Assembly: GCF_000739435.1 (NCBI RefSeq)
Contig: NZ_CP009159.1
Span: forward strand, 496,001-560,000
From: Actinobacillus suis ATCC 33415
GTDB lineage: Bacteria; Pseudomonadota; Gammaproteobacteria; Enterobacterales; Pasteurellaceae
DNA length: 64,000 nt
Direction: 5' to 3'
The position numbers and the translations under genes were made by a program. The notes below the pieces were generated by a model. The model was not told where the DNA came from. It did no database searches and worked only from the letters and a program-made list of their open reading frames with translations. Positions 10,458 to 19,600 of the stretch are shown one piece after another (within the stretch, counting starts at the first letter, position 1; each line of letters opens with the position of its first letter).

Positions 10458-10841
10458 CCAACAAGCGTAACAATAATGCCAAGGGCGGAAATGAGTACGC
10501 TCAAAATCATAGTAACGTTGTATTTCCTCTAATTCCGCTTGGTGTTTATAGTTATCCCACGCGAGTTTATAGCAAGATTGGAACAGCGGATCATTGACTT
10601 TTTTCTGGTAGCGCTTGGCAAAAGCGGCTTTTTCTTTTTCGGTCTGAGCCACCGGCGGATCATATAACTGCGCTATTAATTCGGCAGTTTCTACATCACA
10701 CTGCTTAGCTAATGCTACCGATAAGGCTTGATGTGCCTTGAGTTGTTGCGCCTGTCTGGCAGCTTGTTGCTGTGGCGTTAAAGCACAAGCAGAAAGCAAT
10801 AATGAGAGCAAGACAGGCGTTATCTGAATACACTTTTTCAT
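10455..10841 (-). CDS. Small predicted lipoprotein
   Basis: A 128-residue exported protein of unknown role. I placed the start at 10841 (MKKCIQITPVLLSLLLSACA) because a perfect GGAGG ribosome site precedes it and a lipoprotein signal peptide with lipobox LLSAC begins there. An upstream in-frame ATG at 10910 would bury that signal. After Cys18 the chain is rich in Gln and Ala (TPQQQAARQAQQ), then helical and basic, with a Tyr/His/Trp-rich end (FRPWHYCYACW). It is likely anchored in the envelope. It lies just downstream of the TorD-like gene on the same strand, but no functional link is known to me. Confidence 0.75.
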   Translation of the reverse strand: MKKCIQITPVLLSLLLSACALTPQQQAARQAQQLKAHQALSVALAKQCDVETAELIAQLYDPPVAQTEKEKAAFAKRYQKKVNDPLFQSCYKLAWDNYKHQAELEEIQRYYDFERTHFRPWHYCYACW

Positions 10842-10915
10842 ATTAGCCTCCAATTGATTATGCCAAAAAGTAAGCTCTTTGAGTTTATCACTCAAAGAGC
10901 TTTTATTCACATAAA

Positions 10916-11485
10916 TTATTCGCTTTCTTGTTCGGATAATTCTTCTAATTCGTCAGCCATTGCACTGAGTGCATCACGACAAAGTTGAGCAAGCGCTTTG
11001 TAGAAACCGCTGTCATGCGCTTCAATTTGTCCTAAGAATTTAGCAGCACACGGCAATAAAAACTGCTCAAAAAAGGCTTGTTGTGCGGCGCTTGAATCTA
11101 AATTATCTTCAATCCAAGAGGCGGTAAGTAATAAAAGTGCAACGTGATCAGGTTTGTCTAACGCTGGCATTGCGCGTGTTTGGCGGAAATTGATAAAGTC
11201 TTCAACCGCAATTTTATAGGCAGAAATTGTTGTAGCAATAGCTCCTTCCTCGCCAAAAAGTGCTTGATAGCTTGCTTGTAATTGCGTAGGGTTAGCATTT
11301 TTTTCTAACACTGTTAAAGCTAATTCACTTTGAGCATCGGTTGAAAGCGCCCATTGCTGGCGTAAACCGCCTTGTGCAAGCCAAGCAAAGGTGCCGGCAA
11401 GAATCGGATCAGTTGGGGAACGGTAGAATAAGTTGCCGAATAAACGGCACAATAGTGAAAAATCGTTAATGGTTGTTTCGCTCAT
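10916..11485 (-). CDS. TorD/DmsD-family chaperone
   Basis: A 189-residue, all-helical cytoplasmic protein of the TorD/DmsD/YcdY family. These bind twin-arginine signal peptides or help mature molybdo- and metalloenzymes. Family-type sequence includes LCRLFGNLFYRSPTDP at the start, LQASYQALFG in the middle and the PDHVALLLLTASWI stretch (the E-P-D-H region, with DKPDH near residue 130). The C-terminus is acidic (ELEELSEQESE). No oxidoreductase operon is adjacent, so the client cannot be named. YcdY-like function is as likely as TorD. Confidence 0.8.
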   Translation of the reverse strand: MSETTINDFSLLCRLFGNLFYRSPTDPILAGTFAWLAQGGLRQQWALSTDAQSELALTVLEKNANPTQLQASYQALFGEEGAIATTISAYKIAVEDFINFRQTRAMPALDKPDHVALLLLTASWIEDNLDSSAAQQAFFEQFLLPCAAKFLGQIEAHDSGFYKALAQLCRDALSAMADELEELSEQESE

Positions 11486-11542
11486 AAGTAATGATTTATA
11501 AAGGTTAAGAAGTTAGCCATTTTACACGAATAGGATAAGAAG

Positions 11543-12385
11543 ATGAAATATATTGGTGCGCACGTGAGTGCTTCGGGTGGTGTCGAGAATGCTGTGTTAA
11601 GAGCGGTTGAAATTGGCGCAAATGCTTTTGCTTTATTTACTAAAAACCAACGTCAATGGAAAGCGCCAGCTCTAAAAGCGGATACGATTGAGAAATTTAA
11701 ACGCTTTTGTAAGGCGCATCAGTTCTCACCGGATCATATTTTACCGCATGACAGTTATTTAATTAATTTAGGCAATCCGGAAGCGGAAAATTTGGCAAAA
11801 TCACGAGAAGCTTTTATTGATGAAATGGAACGGGCAAATCAGTTAGGACTAAAGCTACTGAATTTCCACCCCGGTGCACATTTAAATAAAATTTCGGAAA
11901 GTGAATGTTTAGCGCGCATTGCCGAATCGATTAATATTGCGGTGGAAAAAGTACCGAATGTGGTTGCGGTAATTGAAAATACAGCTGGTCAGGGTTCTAA
12001 CCTTGGCTATCGTTTTGAACATTTAGCCGAAATTATTGACCAAGTGGAAGATAAAAGCCGAGTAGGTGTTTGTTTAGATACCTGTCACTTATTTTCAGCC
12101 GGTTACGATATCGGTTCATTACAAGCTTGTGAGCAAGTATTTACCGAGTTTGAACAGATTGTCGGTTTTAAATATTTACGAGGAATGCACTTAAATGGCT
12201 CAAAAATGCCATTAGGTAGTCGAGTAGACCGTCACCACACATTGAGAGAAGGCACAATCGGCACAGATTTTTGCAAATTTATCATGCAAGATGACCGTTT
12301 TGATGATATTCCGCTTATTTTAGAAACAATTCAGCCTGAAATTTGGGCAGATGAGATAAAATTTTTGCGGACATTGGCAAAATAA
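11543..12385 (+). CDS. nfo: Endonuclease IV (AP endonuclease)
   Basis: Cleaves DNA 5' to abasic sites in base-excision repair, using three metal ions. The 280-residue protein (E. coli 279-285) starts [18 protein letters not shown]. It has the three AP2 signatures: [30 protein letters not shown] and [24 protein letters not shown], with metal-binding His, Glu and Asp residues in place. It is divergent from the TorD-like gene and has its own terminator. Ung at 14.4 kb makes the abasic sites this enzyme processes. Confidence 0.97.
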   Translation: MKYIGAHVSASGGVENAVLRAVEIGANAFALFTKNQRQWKAPALKADTIEKFKRFCKAHQFSPDHILPHDSYLINLGNPEAENLAKSREAFIDEMERANQLGLKLLNFHPGAHLNKISESECLARIAESINIAVEKVPNVVAVIENTAGQGSNLGYRFEHLAEIIDQVEDKSRVGVCLDTCHLFSAGYDIGSLQACEQVFTEFEQIVGFKYLRGMHLNGSKMPLGSRVDRHHTLREGTIGTDFCKFIMQDDRFDDIPLILETIQPEIWADEIKFLRTLAK

Positions 12386-12413
12386 TCGACTATACTGGCT
12401 CAGCTTATAACTT

Positions 12414-12440
12414 AAGGCTTATCAGTGGATAAGCCTTTTT
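12414..12440 (+). terminator. Terminator after nfo
   Basis: AAGGCTTATC (12414-12423), loop AGTG and GATAAGCCTT (12428-12437) are followed by T residues, about 30 bases after the nfo stop. Confidence 0.85.
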
Positions 12441-12516
12441 AATGTGAAACGTTATTTTTAGACTTTATTTTTAGATATAGGAATCAACCGCTGTAGTTGT
12501 TCTGGCGAGACAAATT

Positions 12517-13107
12517 ATGATTAAACAAAATTCTACTTTTACAAGGCTTAAGCCGTTATTCACCACAGTATTGTTTGCAGCGATTACAAGCTATTCATCA
12601 ATGGCTTCTGCTAGTTTAAGTAGTACTCCCGCCACACCGAATCAAATCAAAATTGTTGCTAAAGCAGCAACTGCTGATCAAATTAAAGCACAGCTTGCTT
12701 ATAAAGCTTCCGCAAAAGCAAAATCTGCAACAGATAATTCATCCGCAAATTCAGCTACTCAAAAAGTAAATAAGATTTATCGTAAGTGGGCTGGTACTCG
12801 TTATCGTTTAGGCGGAGAAGGGCATAATGGCATTGATTGTTCCGCTTTTGTGCAGAAAACAATGCTCGGTGCATTTAATATTGATTTGCCTCGTTCAACC
12901 GCAGAGCAACGTTATTCAGGTCGTTCAATTTCAAAATCAGAATTACGTCCGGGCGATTTAGTATTCTTTCGCCGCAATAATCACGTAGGCGTTTATATTG
13001 GTGGCGGTAAATTTGTTCATGCCAGTACAAGCCAAGGTGTAACGACAAGTTCACTGTCGGAACGTTATTGGGCTAGAAACTATACGCAATCTCGCCGAGT
13101 AATGTAA
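12517..13107 (+). CDS. NlpC/P60 cell-wall hydrolase
   Basis: A predicted periplasmic peptidoglycan endopeptidase of the MepS/Spr type, 196 residues. It has a Sec signal peptide (hydrophobic core around residues 13-28, probable cut after ASA), then a low-complexity Ala/Lys/Ser linker to about residue 85. The C-terminal NlpC/P60 domain carries the catalytic Cys in GIDCSAFVQK, the His in NHVGVYIGGGKFVHAS and the RSTAEQRYSG motif. E. coli Spr is a lipoprotein, whereas no lipobox is seen here, so it may be soluble in the periplasm. It stands alone and ends in a bidirectional terminator. Confidence 0.88.
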   Translation: MIKQNSTFTRLKPLFTTVLFAAITSYSSMASASLSSTPATPNQIKIVAKAATADQIKAQLAYKASAKAKSATDNSSANSATQKVNKIYRKWAGTRYRLGGEGHNGIDCSAFVQKTMLGAFNIDLPRSTAEQRYSGRSISKSELRPGDLVFFRRNNHVGVYIGGGKFVHASTSQGVTTSSLSERYWARNYTQSRRVM

Positions 13108-13112
13108 TACTA

Positions 13113-13144
13113 AGGTCGCTAAATGATAAATTAGCGACCTTCTT
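13113..13144. terminator. Bidirectional terminator NlpC / UmuD-like gene
   Basis: AGGTCGCTAA (13113-13122) and TTAGCGACCT (13131-13140) form a perfect 10-bp stem between two convergent genes. The right side ends TCTTATTT. Confidence 0.8.
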
Positions 13145-13146
13145 AT

Positions 13147-13602
13147 TTATGCGGCATATTTTCTCTCGGTAACTTGTGCAAAGCGGTGACGCATTTGGTG
13201 TACAACATTTGTAATTACGCCGGCAACTGTCACTTCTTGCCAGTTTTGTATACGTAAATTCGGTTCGCTAACATCTAGTGAAAAAAGAATAATTTCGTTT
13301 ATACCTTCATTATTCTCAATTTCTTTAAAGAACTGGTAAAATTTATATTCGCCATTTTTCTCAATTACAAGCAGATCGTTTACTAAATATTGAGCCGATT
13401 GCTCAACAATCAGTAAATCATCCAATTCAATCCCCCAAGCGATTAGGTTAGGATTTTTAACCTGTATAAAAAAGGTTTCTGTCGGGCGTTTAATGCAAAG
13501 TGAATTAAGATCTAATTTGATTGAACGTTCGCTATTCATATCACGGTACATTGGTATCGGTTGATATGATAATTCACGTGTAAGCGGTCGAATTGAAGCC
13601 AT
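13147..13602 (-). CDS. UmuD-like S24 protein without catalytic dyad
   Basis: The 151-residue protein aligns without gaps to the core of UmuD. SIKLDLNSLCIKRPTETFF matches the UmuD stretch RIDLNQLLIQHPSATYF, and GIELDDLLIVEQSA matches GISDGDLLIVDSA. The catalytic Ser60 of UmuD falls on Asn52 and Lys97 falls on Tyr89, and no Cys-Gly or Ala-Gly cleavage site is seen near the N-terminus. It should therefore be unable to cleave itself. No umuC follows. A perfect LexA operator lies 22 bases upstream of the start. It may be a regulatory or inhibitory subunit for a DNA polymerase or for RecA filaments, but that is inference. Confidence 0.75.
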   Translation of the reverse strand: MASIRPLTRELSYQPIPMYRDMNSERSIKLDLNSLCIKRPTETFFIQVKNPNLIAWGIELDDLLIVEQSAQYLVNDLLVIEKNGEYKFYQFFKEIENNEGINEIILFSLDVSEPNLRIQNWQEVTVAGVITNVVHQMRHRFAQVTERKYAA

Positions 13603-13623
13603 CTTTGTTATCCTCTATCTAAA

Positions 13624-13639
13624 CTGTGTGTTTATACAG
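13624..13639 (-). promoter_or_regulatory. LexA (SOS) operator
   Basis: CTGTGTGTTTATACAG is an exact CTGT-N8-ACAG match to the gamma-proteobacterial LexA box, placed 22-37 bases upstream of the UmuD-like start codon. This implies induction by DNA damage. Confidence 0.8.
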
Positions 13640-13648
13640 GTTATTTTA

Positions 13649-13664
13649 CTGATTAAAAAAACAG
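13649..13664 (-). promoter_or_regulatory. Possible second LexA half-match
   Basis: CTGATTAAAAAAACAG is CTGA-N8-ACAG, one base off the LexA consensus and 25 bases from the perfect box. Tandem boxes are common at umuDC-type genes, but this one could be chance in AT-rich sequence. Confidence 0.4.
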
Positions 13665-13740
13665 TGTCAATCTTGTTTTGAAATTTTTTTGTAAAAAAAT
13701 CCAGTGTTTTGTTTGTTTTATCGTATGGAGAGAATATTGA

Positions 13741-13749
13741 ACAAGCGGT
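13741..13749 (+). repeat. Uptake signal core
   Basis: Perfect ACAAGCGGT followed by GGAATTTGG, in the gap between grcA and the UmuD-like gene. Confidence 0.65.
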
Positions 13750-13785
13750 GGAATTTGGCACAGAATTTGTAAATTGCGGGCAATA

Positions 13786-13811
13786 AAAAAAGCACCCGAA
13801 GGTGCTTTTTT
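13786..13811 (-). terminator. Terminator after grcA
   Basis: AAAAAAGCACC (13786-13796), loop CGAA and GGTGCTTTTTT (13801-13811) form a strong hairpin with T runs on both strands. It sits downstream of grcA. Confidence 0.87.
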
Positions 13812-13836
13812 AAGAAAATTGGCAGTAAAACTGTTA

Positions 13837-14223
13837 TTATAAGCTTTCTGTGAAAGTACGAGTAATTACGTCACGTTGTTGTTCTGGTGTTAATGAGTTG
13901 AAACGCACTGCATAACCAGAAACACGGATAGTTAATTGTGGATATTTCTCTGGGTTTTTAACCGCATCTTCTAATGTTTCACGGCGTAAAACGTTAACGT
14001 TTAAGTGTTGGCCACCTTCAACTTTGATTGTCGGAGCAACGTTTACCGGTACTTCGCGGTATGAAATTTGACCTAATTCGCTGATTGCAACGATTTGGTC
14101 TTCTTTATAAGCATCACCTTTTGCAGCGATACAGCGAGCTTCGTTTTTCTCTTCATCTAATAACCAGAAAGAGTTTACTAAGTTGCTGTTTGAAGATTCT
14201 GTAATTTGTACGCCCTTGATCAT
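13837..14223 (-). CDS. grcA: Autonomous glycyl radical cofactor (YfiD)
   Basis: A 128-residue stand-in for the C-terminal glycyl-radical domain of pyruvate formate-lyase. It restores activity to enzyme cut by oxygen. The signature [20 protein letters not shown], with the radical Gly, is at the C-terminus, preceded by [18 protein letters not shown]. The length matches E. coli YfiD (127). The ribosome site on the minus strand is AGGAG before the ATG. The long AT-rich upstream region (14224-14427) holds the promoter. I looked for an FNR site there and found no convincing one. Confidence 0.96.
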   Translation of the reverse strand: MIKGVQITESSNSNLVNSFWLLDEEKNEARCIAAKGDAYKEDQIVAISELGQISYREVPVNVAPTIKVEGGQHLNVNVLRRETLEDAVKNPEKYPQLTIRVSGYAVRFNSLTPEQQRDVITRTFTESL

Positions 14224-14427
14224 TTTGATACTCCTAAGTATTGGCTAGATAATTATAAAATTTTTTGATAAATTCAAATTTTGTTTATGTGGTGAATTTT
14301 ATCATTTTTTTTGAAGAATTCTACTAAAAGTTGAAAAATGTAATCAAAAAATTATCAATTGACTAAAAAACAATCTGAAATGTAGAAAAAACTTAAAATT
14401 GTTTAACACTTTTTAACAGGACAAGCT

Positions 14428-15099
14428 ATGAATAATTGGACGGAAGCGCTAGGCGAAGAAAAGCAACAAGCTTATTTTCAACAAATTTTACAGCAAGTAC
14501 ATCAAGAAAGAATGAATGGTGTAACGGTTTTCCCACCGCAAAAAGAAGTATTTAGTGCCTTTGCTTTAACGGAGTTTAAAGATGTGAAAGTGGTGATCTT
14601 GGGGCAAGATCCTTACCATGGTCCAAACCAAGCGCACGGTTTAGCATTTTCGGTAAAACCACCGGTCGCGCCGCCACCTTCTTTAGTTAATATGTATAAA
14701 GAATTGGCGCAGGATATTGAGGGCTTTCAAATTCCAAATCACGGATATTTAGTTGACTGGGCAAAGCAAGGCGTGTTGTTGTTAAACACCGTACTAACGG
14801 TGCGTCAAGGGCAAGCGCATTCACACGCCAATTTCGGTTGGGAAATTTTCACCGATAAAGTAATTGCTCAACTTAACCAACACCGTGAAAATTTAGTCTT
14901 TTTATTATGGGGCAGCCATGCGCAGAAAAAAGGGCAGTTTATTGACCGCTCCCGCCACTGCGTATTGACCGCACCACATCCATCACCGTTATCCGCCCAT
15001 CGAGGATTTTTAGGCTGCCGCCATTTCTCCAAAGCGAACGCTTACTTAAGAGAAAAAGGCATTCAAGAAATTAACTGGCAGTTACCGATGAATGTATAA
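14428..15099 (+). CDS. ung: Uracil-DNA glycosylase
   Basis: Removes uracil from DNA (family 1). The 223-residue protein has the water-activating loop [21 protein letters not shown] with the catalytic Asp, the uracil-binding LLNTVLTV, and the minor-groove loop [11 protein letters not shown] with the catalytic His. The ATG follows a CAGGACAA ribosome site. It is a single-gene unit. Its product sites feed the endonuclease IV encoded 2 kb upstream. Confidence 0.97.
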   Translation: MNNWTEALGEEKQQAYFQQILQQVHQERMNGVTVFPPQKEVFSAFALTEFKDVKVVILGQDPYHGPNQAHGLAFSVKPPVAPPPSLVNMYKELAQDIEGFQIPNHGYLVDWAKQGVLLLNTVLTVRQGQAHSHANFGWEIFTDKVIAQLNQHRENLVFLLWGSHAQKKGQFIDRSRHCVLTAPHPSPLSAHRGFLGCRHFSKANAYLREKGIQEINWQLPMNV

Positions 15100-15105
15100 C
15101 AAATC

Positions 15106-15114
15106 ACAAGCGGT
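15106..15114 (+). repeat. Uptake signal core after ung
   Basis: Perfect ACAAGCGGT immediately after the ung stop codon, followed by TAAATTTGCGG, the usual A/T-rich extension of the Actinobacillus-type signal. Confidence 0.65.
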
Positions 15115-15161
15115 TAAATTTGCGGATTTTTTTGCAAGTCTATATGTCAAATCTCCCCCAA

Positions 15162-15503
15162 CCCCTCTTTGTTAAAGAGGGGGGACTGTTTCAGTGTAAT
15201 CAGTGATTCCGTGATTAAAATAATAACAGCGCAAGGCTCTGCTGGCACGAATGTCCTCACTTGTGCCTTTATTATTTGAAAGAGACTTGAGCCACAGAGT
15301 GGCTCATTCAGCCGAAGGCTGATCGTAACCACGTACGGTTTACCGTGCGTGGGCAATAAGTGGTTACAATTATGTAGTAGTTATACAGCGCCATATTTTA
15401 CCTTGCACGAGCCGTGCAAGGCTGATTAAGCCTAGCCCTGTTAGGGCTATAGAGCCACAGAGTGGCTCGGATTAATTAACGCCATACGGCTCGTATGACG
15501 TTA
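15162..15503. repeat. Gene-free array of short palindromes
   Basis: This 420-base gap between ung and the cupin gene has no credible ORF but at least eight compact inverted repeats, most with three-base loops. They are: 15162-15182 (9-bp arms), 15289-15305 (GAGCCAC-AGA-GTGGCTC), 15308-15322 (TCAGCC-GAA-GGCTGA), 15329-15352 (11-bp arms, one mismatch) nested inside 15325-15367 (GTAACCAC...GTGGTTAC), 15401-15421 (CCTTGCACG-AGC-CGTGCAAGG), 15434-15448, 15452-15468 (a second copy of GAGCCAC-AGA-GTGGCTC) and 15477-15503 (12-bp arms, one mismatch). They resemble REP-like elements. A structured RNA is also possible. Confidence 0.7.
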
Positions 15504-15520
15504 AAACGAAAAAGGGCTTA

Positions 15521-15919
15521 TCAAGCCGAATGCACTTGTGCGTATTCTTCGTCGGTGACCGGTGATAGCCAAGTAACCTTTTTTCCCTCTCTATAATTTG
15601 TGATAGCTAAATGCACTAAATCACTGTCGGCACTTGCGCCGTGCCAATGTTCAATATTCTCAGGGATATTAATCACATCACCGGTTTGAATTGCTTGTGC
15701 TGGTTTTCCTCGTTCTTGATACCAGCCTTTACCACTCGTTACAATCAATACTTGCCCTTTCGGGTGCGTATGCCAATTGGTTCTTGCCCCTTTTTCAAAG
15801 GTTACGCTACCGATAGAAAATTCATTATTGTGATCCGCATCCAATACCTCGGTTAAAAAGGTGCTGCCGGTAAAAAATTCAGGGGAACGAGGTTCGCCTT
15901 TCGGGAAAAGTGTTTGCAT
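15521..15919 (-). CDS. Cupin-domain protein
   Basis: A 132-residue single-domain cupin. Motif 1 is TNWHTHPKGQVLIVTSGKGWYQ (broken here as TNWHTHPKGQ then VLIVTSGKG), with the metal-binding His pair. Motif 2 is GDVINIPENIEHWHGA with another His. Proteins of this shape are often annotated as carboxymuconolactone-decarboxylase-associated cupins or quercetin-type dioxygenase relatives, but the substrate cannot be inferred. It is a single-gene unit starting with ATG 15919 behind an AAGGAT ribosome site. Confidence 0.82.
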   Translation of the reverse strand: MQTLFPKGEPRSPEFFTGSTFLTEVLDADHNNEFSIGSVTFEKGARTNWHTHPKGQVLIVTSGKGWYQERGKPAQAIQTGDVINIPENIEHWHGASADSDLVHLAITNYREGKKVTWLSPVTDEEYAQVHSA

Positions 15920-16012
15920 AGGGTTATCCTTTTATTACTCCTTATAAATAGGTGAATTTGCAAATAACTATATTGTAAAATTATTACTGGGTAAGTACTT
16001 TATTTTCTTGTA

Positions 16013-16549
16013 CTAAATTAGTATAGAAAAAATTAATCCTTCAGTCCTAAATAATTGATTTAGATTAGATTCAAGTTCTCTTAATTTATTTTTTTCATCA
16101 TGCCAATTGCGTAATGAGATTATGATACCTGAATCTTTATTATTTAAAATAAGTTTATTGACTAAACTTTCTAAATATACTGATTTAAAATATGGTGATA
16201 AATGTTTTTGAATCTTTTCTTTAATTCTTTTTTGATCAGTTAATGTATAATCGCCCTCTTTAAATTTTGAAACGCTTACATCAGTTTTTCTAACCTCCAA
16301 ACCTGAGTTTTGTTTAGGAATACGTTTTTTAATGTCATCGATATCTATACTTATATTTAATATCCTATTGTTTATATTTTCATAAGTAAGGTCTTGCCAT
16401 TTTTCATATGTGTCACTAAGTTTTTTGTATTTCTTAGTCAATAATATACTCCATATACCTAAGAATATACTAATGACACTTGATATTAAGGATGTGCATT
16501 CTGATGTTAATATTGAGGATATACATTCTGATACTAATATTTTTTCCAT
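16013..16549 (-). CDS. AT-rich orphan protein with one N-terminal membrane segment
   Basis: I do not recognise this 178-residue protein. The first 20 residues contain a short internal repeat (VSECISSIL then TSECTSLI) encoded by two near-identical 18-base units. A hydrophobic segment follows (SSVISIFLGIWSILLT, about 20-38), then a charged, probably coiled-coil cytoplasmic region. The start ATG at 16549 has an AGGAGAACTTATAT ribosome region. It is much more AT-rich than hrpA and the cupin gene, which suggests acquired DNA. Membrane-anchored orphan proteins of this kind are sometimes phage-defence or abortive-infection components, but nothing here proves that. Confidence 0.6.
   Translation of the reverse strand: MEKILVSECISSILTSECTSLISSVISIFLGIWSILLTKKYKKLSDTYEKWQDLTYENINNRILNISIDIDDIKKRIPKQNSGLEVRKTDVSVSKFKEGDYTLTDQKRIKEKIQKHLSPYFKSVYLESLVNKLILNNKDSGIIISLRNWHDEKNKLRELESNLNQLFRTEGLIFSILI
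16495..16541. repeat. Tandem 18-base duplication in orphan gene
   Basis: CATTCTGATGTTAATATT and CATTCTGATACTAATATT differ at two or three bases and encode the repeated SEC-containing segment at the N-terminus of the orphan protein. Confidence 0.65.
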
Positions 16550-16634
16550 ATATAAGTTCTCCTAAGTTGATATTTTTTTCTGAATCAGAAATTTTTCTAA
16601 GATAGCATCGTTTCTGAATAGAAAATAGATTAAA

Positions 16635-19600
16635 TTACTTTAAATCCCCAATCGCATTCAAAATACGTTTGTCCGAAATCGGGTATTTAGTGCCAAGTTG
16701 TTGGGCGAACAGGCTGACACGTAACTCTTCAATCATATAACGAATTTCTAACACTTCGTCAGGGATTGCTTTAGATTTCGGCAGTTTGGTGAGTAATTGC
16801 TTATAAGCATTTTCTACTTGTTCCACCCGTAACATCTTCGCTCGGTCGGTGTTGGTATCCGTGCCGAGTTTATCCAATCGCTTGTCGATAGCGGTTAAAT
16901 AACGGTGTAAATCGGCAAGGCGTTGATAGCCGGTTTTGGTCACAAAATTCGGATAAACCAAACCGCTTAATTGCGCTTTAATATCCGACAAGGCAAACGC
17001 CATGGTGAAGTCCATTTTGCCTTTCATTCGTTTGTTGAGTTCAAAGGCAAGTGTGAGGATTTTCTCTACTTGTAGCGCAATTTCTGCGGTAGTGTCGTTT
17101 AAGTTGCCTCGTACAAATTCGTGTAATTCATTGAATTTTTCTTCGGTCCAAACAAAGCCGCCGAATTCATCCACCAATTTATCCACCGCACAAGCGATAC
17201 AGTCATCAATCAATTCCAACACTTTACCGAATGGGGCAAAGTACAACCCAAGTTTTGCTTTGTTCGGCAATTTTTCGTGTAAGTATTTGATTGGTGAAGG
17301 CACGTTGAGCAATAGCAAACGGCGTAAACCGGCTCGCATTGCACGGGCTTGCTCGAATTCGGTTTCGAATAATTTTACGCCCACTGCGGTTTGCTCATCG
17401 ACAATTGCCGGATAAGCTTTTACGCTGAAATTGGCTTTTTTCTGCTCGTAGAATTGCGGTAAGTTAGCGAAATTCCACAAATGTACACCGCTTTGCTCGA
17501 TACCGTCATCAGCAATGGTCGAAAGGCTTTCTTGCACCTGATCTTTCAGGGCAAACTTCAGTTCGTCCAAGTTTTCGCTTTCTTGCAGTTTTTTACCTTT
17601 TTCATCCACCACACGGAATGTCATACGTAAATGTGGTGCAAGTTGCGACAGATCCCACAGCTCCGGATCAATGGTTACACCAGTCATACGGCGAAGCTCG
17701 TAAGCCAGACTTTCTAGCAATGGTTTTTGATACGGTTCGGCTCTGCCTAAAAACGCATCTGCATAGTTCGGTGCCGGTACAAAATTACGGCGAGTGGCTT
17801 TCGGTAATGATTTAATTAACGCTACCACTAGCTCATGGCGAAGTCCCGGAATTTGCCAGTCAAAGCCCTCCGGCTCCACCTGATTAAGTAAAGGCAACGG
17901 AATATGCACGGTTACGCCGTCGTGATCTTTACCAATTTCAAATTGGTAACTTAATTTCAGTTTAAGCTGACCTTGATACCAGAAATTTGGGAAATCTAAA
18001 TCGCTGACCGTATTGGCGTTTTCATTCATTAAGAATGATTTTTCAAAGTTGAGCAATTCAGAATCTTTTTGACTTGCCTTTTTCCACCATGTATCAAAAT
18101 GGCGGCTGGATACCACTTCTGTTCCAATGCGTTGATCGTAGAAGTCGAATAGGGTTTGTTCGTCCACCAAGATATCTCGACGGCGCGATTTGTGTTCGAG
18201 GTCTTCCACCTCTTTGATCAAGCGGTTATTTTCTTTGAAAAATTTGTAATTATTATGCCAATCACCCTCAACCATTGCCGAACGAATAAAGATTTCACGG
18301 CTGACAGTCGGATCAATTGAACCGTAATTGACAAGACGATTCGCTACCACCGGAATACCGTAGAGCGAGACTTTTTCATACGCCATCACTGCGCCTTTGG
18401 ATTTCGACCAATGTGGTTCGCTGTAACTACGTTTTATTAAATGTCCGGCGAGTGGCTCAATCCATTCCGGTTCGATTTTTGCCACGGTTCTTGCCCATAA
18501 CTTGGTGGTTTCTACCAGTTCGGACGCAGCAAGCCACTTCGGCTGCTTTTTGAAAAGCGCCGAATTCGGGAACACATAAAAATGCGCATTTCTCGCCCCG
18601 AGGTAGTGCATTTTTTCGCTGTCTTTCAGCCCGATATGTGACAGCAAACCGGTTAGTAAGGCAGTGTGAATTTGCTGATAGTTTGCTTCTTCACTATTAA
18701 TCGGCAAGCCCATTTCTCGTACAGAAAGACGTAGTTGATGATAAATATCCTGCCATTCACGTACACGCAAATAATTGAGAAAATCTTTCTGACATTGCTT
18801 GCGGAGCTGGTTTTTGGTCAGTTCTTTTTGCTGAGTTTGAATGTAATGCCACAAATTCACAAACGCCAAGAAATCGGAGTCTTTGTCAGCAAAACGGCGA
18901 TGTTTTTCATCCGCCGCTTGTTGGCGTTCTTGCGGACGTTCACGCGGATCTTGAATCGAAAGCGCAGAGACAATCATCATCACTTCGTGTAATGAACCGT
19001 TTTGTGCCGCGGCAATGACCATACGACCTAAGCGAGGATCGATGGGGAGTTGGGCAAGTTGACGACCGATTGCGGTTAATTTATTGCCATTAATCGCGCC
19101 TAATTCTTCTAGTAAACGAATACCGTCCTGCACCTGTCTGGTATCCGGACGATCAACAAATGGAAACGCCTCAATATCCGACAAACCGAGCGAGGTCATT
19201 TGTAAAATAACCGAAGCGAGATTCGTACGCAGAATTTCCGGATCGGTAAATTCTGGACGAGCGTTAAAATCCTCCTCTGAATAGAGGCGGATACAAATCC
19301 CTTCGCTAGTTCGTCCACAACGGCCTTTTCGCTGGTTGGCGGAGGCTTGAGAGATCGGCTCGATAGGCAAACGTTGCACTTTGGTGCGGTAGCTATAGCG
19401 AGAAATACGTGCCGTACCGGTATCAATCACATATTTGATATTCGGAATGGTGAGTGAGGTTTCCGCTACGTTGGTGGCTAAAATCACACGATTTAGACCG
19501 CTTGGCTGGAAAATGCGTTGCTGTTCGGCTGCCGAAAGGCGAGCGTAAAGCGGTAGAATTTCAGTGAATCTTAGCTCTTGTTTTTGTAGCGCTTCGGCAG

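Noticed and set aside
10842..10910. Upstream ATG for the lipoprotein gene
   Set aside because: It would place 23 residues before a clear lipoprotein signal peptide, while GGAGG directly precedes the internal ATG.
14224..14427. FNR site upstream of grcA
   Set aside because: TTGATAAATTCAA looks similar, but the half-sites are five bases apart where TTGAT-N4-ATCAA needs six between TTGA and TCAA. No other match was found.
15147..15356. 69-residue minus-strand ORF in the palindrome array
   Set aside because: It runs through the hairpins, has no ribosome site and no protein-like pattern.
17002..17415. 137-residue plus-strand ORF inside hrpA
   Set aside because: It is an antisense shadow of the hrpA reading frame with Ser-rich low-complexity sequence and no start signals.
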